The notes beneath the pieces were generated by a model, which ran no database searches, was not told the DNA's origin, and saw only the letters and a program-made list of their open reading frames with translations. Position numbers and translations under genes: made by a program. A stretch of 64,000 bases of DNA from Blautia glucerasea (lineage in GTDB: Bacteria > Bacillota > Clostridia > Lachnospirales > Lachnospiraceae). The stretch is taken from the NCBI RefSeq assembly GCF_013304385.1, contig NZ_JAAITU010000007.1, forward strand, positions 50,860-114,859, read 5' to 3'. This document shows positions 26,962 to 35,458 of the stretch, in pieces (the first letter of the stretch is position 1; every line of letters starts with the position of its first letter).

Positions 26962-27115
26962 CCAGGGGCAGCCAGAGAACTTAAGAATCCTGGTTGAACC
27001 CTGAGAAAGAGATGCTGTACAGATCTTGTGCATATATAGATGAAAGTCTGGTGCCGGGATTATACAGCATCTCTTTTGAAACAAGTGTCGGCCCCCTGGA
27101 ATACAGGATCTTAAG
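26962..27115 (+). promoter_or_regulatory. Intergenic RNA with three long inverted repeats, two of them crossing
   Basis: Stem A: CCAGGGGC (26962-26969) with GCCCCCTGG (27091-27099). Stem B: a perfect 14-bp helix, 27006-27019 with 27063-27076, followed by TTTT. Stem C: CTTAAGAATCCTG (26980-26992) with CAGGATCTTAAG (27104-27115), one bulge. A and C cross, so they form a pseudoknot or exclude each other; B fits inside both. Placed between binding protein and permease, it may stabilise the upstream mRNA or partly terminate. Confidence 0.6.
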
Positions 27116-27162
27116 ATGCAGGATTTATAGGAATAAATGAAAGACAAACATAGGAGAGCAGC

Positions 27163-28056
27163 ATGAGTATATCTAAAAAAAGCAGGACAAAGATAAAGAA
27201 TACAGGTACATTTCTCGTATTTGCCGGACCATCGCTATTCTTTTTTGTGATGACGATCCTGGTTCCGCTTGTTTACGGCGTTTATCTAACGTTCACGGAT
27301 TGGAATGGGATTTCCAGAGAAAAGAACATAGTGGGACTGGAAAATTATATAAAGGCTTTTGGGGATGTGAAATTCTGGCAGTCCCTTCTATTAACCATTA
27401 TTTTTACAGGAATTGCGGTGCTTCTTGTAAATTACATAGCATTTCATTTGGCAAGGCTGGTGACGAAGGGAGTACGTTTTCAGAATTTTTACCGTGCATC
27501 CTTTTTTACCCCAAATCTGATCGGAGGAGTTGTCCTGGGGTATATCTGGCAGTTTATTTTTGGAAGGGTGTTGGTGGCTTTTGGCAAATCCCTGGATATT
27601 GGATTCCTTTCAAAGTCCTGGCTGTCTGACACAAAGCTGGCCATGGCTGCACTGATCCTGGTAACTGTGTGGCAGTATTCCGGTTATATGATGCTGATCT
27701 ATATTGCCGGTCTGATGAACGTACCCAAAGAACTGCTGGAAGCCGGAAAAATTGACGGCTGTGATGAAAAAGCCTGCAGGAAATATATCGTTATGCCAAT
27801 GATGATTTCTTCATTTATTATCTGTATTTTCCTTACAATTACCAGATGCTTCATGACATATGACCTGAACTTTTCATTGACAGAAGGAAATCCCTTTGGT
27901 TCAACAGTAATGGCCTCCATGTATGTTTACAGAAAAGCTTTTTCAGAGAAAAACTATGGCCTGGGACAGACAGAAGCCATTCTGCTGTTCGTGGTTTGTG
28001 CTTTTGTTTCGTTGATGCAGATCTATTTTACAAAGAAGAAGGAGGTTCAGGCATGA
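27163..28056 (+). CDS. Sugar ABC transporter permease (MalF/UgpA type)
   Basis: 297 residues with six predicted membrane helices and the cytoplasmic EAA loop (EAGKIDGCDEKACRKYIVMP, about residues 194-213) that docks the ATPase. AGGAGAG precedes the ATG. It pairs with the next gene, which overlaps by 4 bases. No ATPase gene is present in the operon, so a shared MsmK-type ATPase elsewhere in the genome is likely. Confidence 0.95.
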   Translation: MSISKKSRTKIKNTGTFLVFAGPSLFFFVMTILVPLVYGVYLTFTDWNGISREKNIVGLENYIKAFGDVKFWQSLLLTIIFTGIAVLLVNYIAFHLARLVTKGVRFQNFYRASFFTPNLIGGVVLGYIWQFIFGRVLVAFGKSLDIGFLSKSWLSDTKLAMAALILVTVWQYSGYMMLIYIAGLMNVPKELLEAGKIDGCDEKACRKYIVMPMMISSFIICIFLTITRCFMTYDLNFSLTEGNPFGSTVMASMYVYRKAFSEKNYGLGQTEAILLFVVCAFVSLMQIYFTKKKEVQA

Positions 28057-28889
28057 GAAAGAAAAAAACATACGGGAAAAGTTCTTTTCTGCTTACTGTT
28101 TTATTGCTGGTTTACATATTTCCCTTTTTCCTGGTGCTGATCAATTCCTTCAAAAGCAAAAGAGATGTGGTTAAGAATCCGCTGTCGCTTATTGGTGAAG
28201 AAGGCTTTTGTCCGGAAAATTATCTTCTTGCTTTGAAAAGAATGGATTTCTGGAATGTTTTTCTTAATTCCCTGCTGATCACGGTAGTCAGTGTGCTTTT
28301 AATCGTTCTATTTTCCAGCATGACAGCCTATCTGTTTGCAAGGTGTAAATGGAAGATCAATAAGCTGTTCTTTTCCCTGATGATCCTGTCTATGGTGATC
28401 CCTTTTCAGGTATTGATGATTCCTATTGTTTCGGTGTATGGATCAGTGCTTCATGTGCTGAACAGCCGGCTTACGCTAATCTGCATGCATGTAGGATTTG
28501 GGGTCAGTATGGGAACCTTTATGTTTCATGGTGCTATTGTAAGCTCTATCCCATTGGAATTGGAAGAGGCTGCTAAGATTGATGGCGCTTCCAGAATGAA
28601 GATTTACAGGTCTGTGGTACTGCCCCTATTAAAGCCTACGGTGGTCACTTTGGTGATCATTGATTCGCTGGCAATCTGGAATGATTATCTGCTTCCAAGC
28701 CTGGTGCTGGTAAAAAAGGAATTGTACACGCTTCCTATTGCAGCCCAGTCCTTCCATGGGGATTTTTCGTCAGACTATGGATTGATGATGGCAGGAATGG
28801 TTATGTCAGTGATACCGATTCTGATTTTGTACTTTATTTTGCAGAAACATATTATTGAAGGCGTTGTGGCAGGAGCAGTAAAAGGCTGA
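28053..28889 (+). CDS. Sugar ABC transporter permease (MalG/UgpE type)
   Basis: 278 residues. The ATG at 28053 overlaps the previous stop codon (ATGA) and has AAGGAGG upstream; the frame from 27996 lies inside the first permease and is not a start. It has six hydrophobic helices and the EAA loop EEAAKIDGASRMKIYRSVVLP near residue 190. It forms the importer with the preceding permease and the binding protein. Confidence 0.95.
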   Translation: MRKKKTYGKSSFLLTVLLLVYIFPFFLVLINSFKSKRDVVKNPLSLIGEEGFCPENYLLALKRMDFWNVFLNSLLITVVSVLLIVLFSSMTAYLFARCKWKINKLFFSLMILSMVIPFQVLMIPIVSVYGSVLHVLNSRLTLICMHVGFGVSMGTFMFHGAIVSSIPLELEEAAKIDGASRMKIYRSVVLPLLKPTVVTLVIIDSLAIWNDYLLPSLVLVKKELYTLPIAAQSFHGDFSSDYGLMMAGMVMSVIPILILYFILQKHIIEGVVAGAVKG

Positions 28890-28904
28890 GATTGTGAGGA
28901 GATT

Positions 28905-30368
28905 ATGACAGGATGTAATTACATTTTTTATACACCGGAATATCAGTATGAAGGAATGCCTCATGGGGAAATGTGTGGGGATTTGATGCCTTTTTACAAA
29001 GACGGAGTGTATACATTTCTTTATCTTTATAAGTATTGCATTTATGCAATAGAGACAAAAGATTTTGTGCATTATGACCATTTCAGACTGGTGCTTCAGA
29101 ATGGAACACCACAGGAGCAGGACTGGCATGCTGCAACAGGCAGTGTGTGCTGGGATGGGGAAAAATATTATTTTTATTATACCGGATTTTGCGAAGGAAA
29201 CAGAGGAAAAGCAGGCAAATATGAGCAGGCAATCCTTCGGGCTGTAAGCTGGGATCTGCAGATATGGGAAAAAGACAGAGATTATATATTCTACCCGGAT
29301 GAGGAGCATTTTGCAGGCAGACATTGGAGAGATCCCCATGTATTCTGGAATCCTGTTCTTGGTAAGTATTGTATGCTGGTTACTGCCTGTGAAAAGGATG
29401 GGGATAAGAATCGCAGCGGCTGTACCGCAGTATATGTTTCAGAGGATATACGAAGCTGGACATATTATGATACCATCTGCTCGCCGCGGATAGATCCCAC
29501 TTTGGAATGCCAGGACGTTTTTCAGATGAATGGAAGATGGTATCTGACGTATTCCTCCTATGAAAAACAATGGGAAACAAAATATAAAATGGCTGATTCC
29601 TTTAAAGGTCCATGGGTACCGCCTCTCTGGGATGAAAAATTTGACGGCAGGGATTTCTATGCTGCAAAAACAGTTTCTGACGGGATCAACCGATATCTGG
29701 TGGGATGGCAGTCTATCCGGAAGGATTGTACCAATGATGGCAGGTACGTATGGGGCGGAAATGTGATCGTCCATCAGCTGGTTCCAAGAGAAAATGGAGA
29801 ACTGGGTGTAAAAATACCGGATACGATCCTTCAGTCTTTTTCTAAAAGAATAAGTCTGGAACAGATTCCTAAATCTGGATTTTGGAAATGCAGTTCAAAA
29901 ACAGGAACAGCAGATTTGCTGACAGAAGGAGTTTCCAAGGATGGTTTTGGCTGGATACAGCTGGGGGCAATGAAAAATGTATGCCTGATAAAAGCCAGAT
30001 TGCAATGGACAGAAGGAACTCATGCAGTTGGAATCATGTTCCATGTATCAGGAGATAAAATGAATCAATGGTGCCAGCTGCGTCTGGAACTGGGGCATGA
30101 CCGAATGGTACTGGAAAGATCCGGGAAAACAGAAAAGGATCAGTTTTTTGAAGAAACCCGCCCTGTTCATTTTAAAGAAGACAGAACTGTACAGATTTTC
30201 ATTCTTACATCTAATGATATTGTGGCAGCTTATGTTGATGATGTGGCCCTTTGTGGAAGATGTTATGGTTTTACACCTGGTAATGCAGGAGTTTTTGCAG
30301 AATACGGAAGCGTGCAGGTACAGCAGTTTGAAATGTACGAAGGGGAAGAACAGAACGAAATCAGATAA
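28905..30368 (+). CDS. Cytoplasmic glycoside hydrolase family 32-like (beta-fructosidase) enzyme
   Basis: 487 residues, no signal peptide. The five-bladed propeller triad is recognisable: nucleophile Asp26 in GDLMPF (in place of the common NDPNG), transition-state stabiliser Asp143 in WRDPHVFW, and acid/base Glu201 in LECQDVF. A C-terminal beta-sandwich module follows from about residue 320. GH32 enzymes release fructose from sucrose, inulin- or levan-type chains. Location directly after the permeases and next to GH172 suggests it acts on the imported oligosaccharide or on the GH172 product. An 18-bp tandem duplication includes its stop codon. Confidence 0.87.
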   Translation: MTGCNYIFYTPEYQYEGMPHGEMCGDLMPFYKDGVYTFLYLYKYCIYAIETKDFVHYDHFRLVLQNGTPQEQDWHAATGSVCWDGEKYYFYYTGFCEGNRGKAGKYEQAILRAVSWDLQIWEKDRDYIFYPDEEHFAGRHWRDPHVFWNPVLGKYCMLVTACEKDGDKNRSGCTAVYVSEDIRSWTYYDTICSPRIDPTLECQDVFQMNGRWYLTYSSYEKQWETKYKMADSFKGPWVPPLWDEKFDGRDFYAAKTVSDGINRYLVGWQSIRKDCTNDGRYVWGGNVIVHQLVPRENGELGVKIPDTILQSFSKRISLEQIPKSGFWKCSSKTGTADLLTEGVSKDGFGWIQLGAMKNVCLIKARLQWTEGTHAVGIMFHVSGDKMNQWCQLRLELGHDRMVLERSGKTEKDQFFEETRPVHFKEDRTVQIFILTSNDIVAAYVDDVALCGRCYGFTPGNAGVFAEYGSVQVQQFEMYEGEEQNEIR

Positions 30369-30397
30369 CAGAACGAAATTAGATAACAGAACAAAAG
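30351..30397 (+). repeat. 18-bp tandem duplication spanning the GH32 stop codon
   Basis: CAGAACGAAAT(C/T)AGATAA occurs at 30351-30368 and 30369-30386, with a partial third copy from 30387. Because 18 is six codons, the duplication adds a second in-frame TAA. Confidence 0.85.
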
Positions 30398-30452
30398 AAT
30401 GCAACCAAAGAATTGGATTGTCAGATATGTGTTCTGATGACAGGAGGCGCTG

Positions 30453-31553
30453 ATGAATTTATTTGGGAATATTTTTCCTTATGGGAAGTTTGGCAGTTCC
30501 CGTGCCATTAATGGGGAAAATCCTACGGGAGAAAAGGGTAAAGGAGGAATGGCATCGGGAAGCCTGGGCAAAGGCCGAAAAGGTCATCCATGCCTTACTG
30601 ATATTGCACCAGGCAGTACTACAGTTCTGGCAGATATACATGGGTGTGGGGTAATTAATCATATTTGGATTACAGTAGATAACAAAACCTCTCAGGGTGA
30701 CTGTTTTGTGCTTCGGGACCTGATACTTCAGATGATCTGGGATGAGGAAGAATATCCAGCTGTAGAGGTACCATTGGGGGATTTCTTCTGCTGTGGTTTT
30801 GGGAAAGAATGTATGGTAAATTCTTATCCCATTGCAGTAGTGCCGTCTCGTGGACTGAACTGTTATTTTTCTATGCCATTCAGGAAAAGAGCACAGATCC
30901 GCTTGATCAGCCAACATAAAAATCCTGTGCCAGCCTTTTTTTACCAGATTGATTACTGTTTGTATGATTCTCTGCCGGATCCAGTATTTTATTTTCATGC
31001 AAAATGGAACCGGGAGCCTGTAACCTGTAAAAAGAAGGATTATACCATTCTGGACGGGGTTCATGGAAAAGGCATTTATGTAGGAACTTATATTGCACTA
31101 CAGACACTGGAACGGTATTGGTGGGGAGAGGGAGAAGTGAAATTTTATTTGGATGGAGATAAGGATTACCCTACTATCTGTGGCACCGGAATGGAGGATT
31201 ATGTGGGCGGTTCCTGGAGTTTTGCAAGCCCGGAACCTGGTAAAATGAAAGAACAGACCTATTCCACTCCTTTTCTTGGATATCCTTATTATTCTGCCCA
31301 TGATGATCTGACTACGCATCCTTATCATAACGATGACTGTCCTCCCATGCGGGGAATGTACAGATTCCACATTCCGGATCCCATATATTTCCAGGAAGAT
31401 ATCCGCGTAACTGTACAGCAGATCGGAATGTCCCATAATGGATTGTTTGAGCGGCAGGATGATGTGTCCAGCGTGGCATATTGGTATCAAATGGAGGGTG
31501 GGAAGAACCGGTATGAACCGCTGCCACCAAAAGAGGAACGGTGGCCCAGATAA
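30453..31553 (+). CDS. GH172 (DUF2961) glycoside hydrolase
   Basis: 366 residues, cytoplasmic (no signal), preceded by AGGAGGCG. It matches the DUF2961 family, now GH172: SRAINGENPTGEKGKGG at the N-terminus, VEVPLGDFF in the first jelly-roll, and the diagnostic TGMEDYVGGSW with Glu248. Glu267 (KEQTYSTPF) is a second candidate catalytic acid. The founding GH172 member from Bifidobacterium dentium acts on difructose dianhydride I, and others cleave D-arabinofuranosides. With a GH32 gene and importer in the same operon, an alpha-fructofuranosidase acting on difructose anhydrides or similar sugars is the best guess. Catalytic assignment needs alignment. Confidence 0.88.
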   Translation: MNLFGNIFPYGKFGSSRAINGENPTGEKGKGGMASGSLGKGRKGHPCLTDIAPGSTTVLADIHGCGVINHIWITVDNKTSQGDCFVLRDLILQMIWDEEEYPAVEVPLGDFFCCGFGKECMVNSYPIAVVPSRGLNCYFSMPFRKRAQIRLISQHKNPVPAFFYQIDYCLYDSLPDPVFYFHAKWNREPVTCKKKDYTILDGVHGKGIYVGTYIALQTLERYWWGEGEVKFYLDGDKDYPTICGTGMEDYVGGSWSFASPEPGKMKEQTYSTPFLGYPYYSAHDDLTTHPYHNDDCPPMRGMYRFHIPDPIYFQEDIRVTVQQIGMSHNGLFERQDDVSSVAYWYQMEGGKNRYEPLPPKEERWPR

Positions 31554-31608
31554 AATATTACTTGTGGATAGCAATCATATCCCTTCACACAAAAGTCACA
31601 AACTCGCC

Positions 31609-31637
31609 TTGAAATGCCCACAAATCAGTTATATTAT
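31609..31637 (+). promoter_or_regulatory. Promoter of the two-component system
   Basis: TTGAAA (31609-31614), 17-base spacer, TATTAT (31632-31637), about 40 bases before the response regulator ATG. Confidence 0.65.
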
Positions 31638-31678
31638 ATATTTATAATTTTTGGGGCGGATAACAAGGAGGTTTATAA

Positions 31679-32359
31679 ATGGATACACTTAAGATTCTCG
31701 TAGTGGATGATGAAAGCCGTATGAGAAAGCTGGTAAAGGACTTTCTGTCAAAGAAGAATTTCCAGGTGCTGGAAGCCGGTGATGGTGAAGAGGCCATGGA
31801 TATATTTTATAAAGAAAAGGATATTGCATTGGTGATCCTGGACGTGATGATGCCGAAGATGGATGGCTGGGAAGTGTGCAGGGAGATCCGTAAGGATTCC
31901 AAAGTGCCTATTATCATGCTCACTGCAAGAAGTGATGAAAGAGACGAGCTTCTGGGTTTTGATCTGGGAGTGGATGAGTATATATCCAAGCCATTCAGTC
32001 CCAAGATCCTGGTGGCAAGGGTAGAGGCGATCCTGCGCCGTACAGGGCAGGGCAGCCAGCAGGATGTACTGTCAGCAGGCGGGATTGTGATTGATAAGGC
32101 TGCGCATCTTGCTACTGTAGATGGGAAGGCTATGGATTTAAGTTTCAAAGAATTTGAACTCCTCACATACTTTCTGGAGAATCAGGGCATTGCCCTTTCC
32201 AGAGAGAAGATCCTGAATTCTGTATGGAATTATGACTATTTTGGAGATGCAAGAACCATTGACACCCATGTAAAGAAGCTGCGTAGCAAAATGGGTGAGA
32301 AAGGGGAATACATCAAGACAGTTTGGGGTATGGGCTATAAGTTCGAGGTGGGAGAATGA
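31679..32359 (+). CDS. OmpR/PhoB-family response regulator
   Basis: 226 residues, preceded by AAGGAGG. The receiver domain has VVDDE (residues 8-12), phospho-acceptor Asp55 (VILDVMMPKMDGW) and the conserved Lys in ISKPF. The C-terminal winged helix (about 130-226) binds DNA. The histidine kinase gene follows with a 4-base overlap, so the two form one signalling pair. Its targets are unknown; the SPFH/TPM module just downstream is a reasonable candidate. Confidence 0.96.
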   Translation: MDTLKILVVDDESRMRKLVKDFLSKKNFQVLEAGDGEEAMDIFYKEKDIALVILDVMMPKMDGWEVCREIRKDSKVPIIMLTARSDERDELLGFDLGVDEYISKPFSPKILVARVEAILRRTGQGSQQDVLSAGGIVIDKAAHLATVDGKAMDLSFKEFELLTYFLENQGIALSREKILNSVWNYDYFGDARTIDTHVKKLRSKMGEKGEYIKTVWGMGYKFEVGE

Positions 32360-33885
32360 AATCACCAGGTAAGCATAAAAAAGCCGCAAAAGCCCCAAAA
32401 CTGCACACTATGAAGCATCAGATCACCTTTACTTTTATAGGGCTTCTTTTACTGTCCGTGCTTGCAATTACGTTGATCAATGGAATTTTTCTTGAAAAAT
32501 ACTATGTGTCACGGAAGAAAGAGGTTTTGCTGGAAGCCAAAGAGGTTCTGGCGCAGATCGATGTTGATGAAGTGGTCCATGATGACGGTACAGAAGAGGA
32601 ATTGCCTTCGCAAATCGCACAGTCAGGTTCCAGAAATAATCTTACCTGGGTATTGATCAACAGCGATAACACCAAGTATATCTGCTGGCCGGAGAATGAG
32701 GATCAGCTGCGAAACAAGCTGTTTTTCGGGTATGCAAGCAATCTGGATGATGACAAAGTAAAGAGCAAGATCCTGGAATCCACTGACGACTATGTGGTAC
32801 AACAGGTACATGACCGTTTTGTGGGTATGGATTATGTAGAATGCTGGGGCGTTTTTGATAATGGGAATTATTTCCTGATTCGGAGTCCGCTGGAAAGTAT
32901 CCGGGAAAGCGCTGCCATATCCAATAAGTTTTATTTCTTTGTAGGAGCGCTGATCATTATTGCCAGCGGTATTGTGATCTGGCTCGTAACAGGAAGGATC
33001 ACAAAGCCGATCAGCGAACTGACTGAGCTGTCAAGAAAAATGTCAGATCTGAATTTTGAAGCAAAGTATGAAAGCCATGCAGGCAACGAGATCGATGTTC
33101 TGGGAGATAATTTCAACCGGATGTCCGGCCAGCTGGAGACTACTATTTCAGAGCTTAAATCTGCTAATAACAAGCTTCAGAAAGATATTGCAGATAAGGT
33201 TAAGATCGATGAGATGCGTAAAGAATTCCTGGACAATGTATCTCATGAACTGAAGACCCCCATTGCCCTTGTACAGGGGTATGCAGAAGGACTGAAGGAA
33301 GGGATCAATGATGATCCGGAAAGCATGGAGTTCTACTGTGATGTGATCATGGACGAAGCATCAAAGATGAATAAGCTGGTGAAAAATCTTCTTACCTTGA
33401 ATCATCTGGAATCCGGCAGGGATGAGATCGTGATGGAACGCTTTGACCTGACAGCTTTGATCCAGGGGGTTCTGTCCACCATGGATATTATGATCCAGCA
33501 AAAAGAGGCAAAGATCATTTTCGAGGAAGAGAAGCCAGTTTATGTTTGGGCAGATGAGTTTAAGACTGAGGAAGTAGTTACCAATTATGTAAGCAATGCC
33601 CTAAACCATCTGGAAGGGGAACACGAGATAGAGATCAAGATCCTTAAAGAAGAAAGTACAGTAAAGGTTACAGTCTTTAATACAGGAACGCCTATACCGG
33701 AGGAGGATATTCCCAAGCTGTGGAATAAGTTCTTCAAAGTGGATAAAGCCCGCACCAGGGAATATGGCGGCAGTGGTATTGGCCTTTCTATTGTCAAGGC
33801 GATTATGGAAGGCATGAACCAGAAATATGGAGTTGTGAATTTTGATAACGGAGTGGAATTCTGGTTTACCCTTGACAGAAAATAG
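32356..33885 (+). CDS. Membrane sensor histidine kinase
   Basis: 509 residues. TM1 is at about residues 22-45, then an extracellular sensor of about 145 residues, TM2 (KFYFFVGALIIIASGIVIWL, about 193-212) and HAMP. The HisKA box FLDNVSHELKTPIALV carries His297, and the HATPase domain has the N, G1 (NTGTPIPEED) and G2 (GGSGIGLSIV) boxes. The unbroken domain order supports activity. It overlaps the response regulator by 4 bases and is followed by a strong terminator, so the downstream module is transcribed separately. The signal is unknown. Confidence 0.95.
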   Translation: MKSPGKHKKAAKAPKLHTMKHQITFTFIGLLLLSVLAITLINGIFLEKYYVSRKKEVLLEAKEVLAQIDVDEVVHDDGTEEELPSQIAQSGSRNNLTWVLINSDNTKYICWPENEDQLRNKLFFGYASNLDDDKVKSKILESTDDYVVQQVHDRFVGMDYVECWGVFDNGNYFLIRSPLESIRESAAISNKFYFFVGALIIIASGIVIWLVTGRITKPISELTELSRKMSDLNFEAKYESHAGNEIDVLGDNFNRMSGQLETTISELKSANNKLQKDIADKVKIDEMRKEFLDNVSHELKTPIALVQGYAEGLKEGINDDPESMEFYCDVIMDEASKMNKLVKNLLTLNHLESGRDEIVMERFDLTALIQGVLSTMDIMIQQKEAKIIFEEEKPVYVWADEFKTEEVVTNYVSNALNHLEGEHEIEIKILKEESTVKVTVFNTGTPIPEEDIPKLWNKFFKVDKARTREYGGSGIGLSIVKAIMEGMNQKYGVVNFDNGVEFWFTLDRK

Positions 33886-33976
33886 TATCTGACAGAAAAA
33901 AGCATTTGACAGGACAGGACTAAAAAGATCTGAAAAGACAGAGCCTGGAATTTATCCGGCAGTGACAGCATAAAAG

Positions 33977-34010
33977 GAAAGCAGAGATATTTGTTCTGCT
34001 TTCTTTTTTT
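33977..34010 (+). terminator. Terminator after the histidine kinase
   Basis: GAAAGCAGA (33977-33985) pairs with TCTGCTTTC (33995-34003), followed by seven T (34004-34010). The bases from 34011 to 34123 are A/T-rich with no convincing promoter. Confidence 0.88.
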
Positions 34011-34123
34011 ATGCGTTTTTTGAAAAAATTAAGGAAAAATGCATTTCATTCAAATAGGTGATGAAAAAAAAAGGAAAATGAGGTAAAATAATAAATAATA
34101 ACATTTTTACGGGAGGTAGAAGT

Positions 34124-35428
34124 ATGGGATTACTTAAGGCTGGAATAGGTGCAGTTGGAGGCGTGCTGGCAGATCAGTGGAAGGAATATTTTTATTGTGA
34201 AGCTATGGATCGGGACATTCTTGTGATGAAGGGCAGGAAACGGACTGGGAAAAGATCTTCCAATAAAAAAGGAGATGACAACATTATTTCCAATGGCTCT
34301 GTGATCGCAGTTGCAGACGGACAGTGTATGCTTATTGTGGATCAGGGCAAGGTAGTGGAGGTGTGTGCACAGCCTGGGGAATTCGTCTATGATACTTCCA
34401 CAGAACCAAGTATTTTTTCTGGTGATCTGGGAGAAAGCTTGAATAATACCTTTAACAAGATCGGACAGAGATTTGCATTTGGCGGAGATACAGGGAAAGA
34501 TCAGAGAGTATATTATTTTAATACAAAGGAGATTATGGATAACCGTTTCGGAACTCCTTCTCCTATCCCATTTCGGGTGGTAGACAGAAATATTGGTCTT
34601 GATATAGATGTGTCTGTACGTTGTAATGGAGTATATTCCTACAGGATCACTGACCCCATTCTGTTTTATACAAATGTGTGCGGCAACGTTTCTGAGGAAT
34701 ACACAAGAGAGGAACTGGACAGTCAGTTAAAGGCGGAGTTCCTTACAGCATTACAGCCTGGTTTTGCAAGGATTTCAGAGATGGGGATCCGTCCGAATGC
34801 GATTCCGGGACATTTAATGGAACTGACAGATGCTATGGATAAGATCCTTAGTGAGAAATGGCAGGGACTGCGCGGTTTGAAGATCGTAGCAATCGGCATG
34901 AATCAGGTTACACTTCCTGAAGAAGATGCTGAGATGATCAAACAGGCTCAGAGAATGGCTATTTTACAAAATCCGTCGATGGCAGCAGCCACATTGGCAG
35001 GAGCACAGGCAGAGGCAATGAAGATGGCTGCTTCTAATCAGAATGGAGCCATGATGGGATTTGCCGGCATGAATATGGCATCTGCACAAGGCGGTATGAA
35101 TATGCAGGGGCTTTACCAGATGGGAGCACAGCAGAATATGGCAGGGATGCAGCAGGGAATGCCTGGGGCACAGCCATATATGGCAGGGATGCAGCAGGGA
35201 ATGCCTGGAGCGCAGCAGAACATGGCAGGGATGCAGCAGGGGATGCCTGGTGCACAGCAGACTGCGCCAGGAAGCTGGCAGTGCCAGTGCGGCACGATTG
35301 CAACTGGGAAATTCTGTCCGGAATGCGGTTCTCCAAGACCGGTTGTACAGGATCAGTGGACCTGCTCCTGTGGCACAGTAAATAAAGGGAAATTCTGCCA
35401 GGAGTGCGGAAAGAGCAGACCTTTTTGA
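34124..35428 (+). CDS. SPFH-domain protein with double zinc ribbon (YdjI-like)
   Basis: 434 residues, preceded by GGGAGGT. Residues about 1-250 resemble the SPFH/virion-core type domain of B. subtilis YdjI (LVMKGRK..., then DIDVSVRCNGVYSYRITDP). Residues about 255-380 are low-complexity and Met/Gln/Gly-rich, with three copies of a 14-residue unit (MAGMQQGMPGAQ core). Two C-terminal zinc ribbons have paired CxC...CxxC cysteines (QCQCGT...CPECG and CSCGT...CQECG). In B. subtilis YdjI works with PspA, YdjG and YdjH at the membrane under envelope stress. No pspA gene is in this window. Confidence 0.85.
   Translation: MGLLKAGIGAVGGVLADQWKEYFYCEAMDRDILVMKGRKRTGKRSSNKKGDDNIISNGSVIAVADGQCMLIVDQGKVVEVCAQPGEFVYDTSTEPSIFSGDLGESLNNTFNKIGQRFAFGGDTGKDQRVYYFNTKEIMDNRFGTPSPIPFRVVDRNIGLDIDVSVRCNGVYSYRITDPILFYTNVCGNVSEEYTREELDSQLKAEFLTALQPGFARISEMGIRPNAIPGHLMELTDAMDKILSEKWQGLRGLKIVAIGMNQVTLPEEDAEMIKQAQRMAILQNPSMAAATLAGAQAEAMKMAASNQNGAMMGFAGMNMASAQGGMNMQGLYQMGAQQNMAGMQQGMPGAQPYMAGMQQGMPGAQQNMAGMQQGMPGAQQTAPGSWQCQCGTIATGKFCPECGSPRPVVQDQWTCSCGTVNKGKFCQECGKSRPF
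35138..35263 (+). repeat. Three 42-bp in-frame tandem repeats in the SPFH gene
   Basis: Near-identical units start at 35138, 35180 and 35222, each beginning ATGGCAGGGATGCAGCAGGG. They encode a 14-residue Met/Gln/Gly-rich unit between the SPFH domain and the zinc ribbons, and copy number may vary. Confidence 0.9.
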
Positions 35429-35458
35429 TGCACTAACACAGGGAAAGGAGACAACCGG

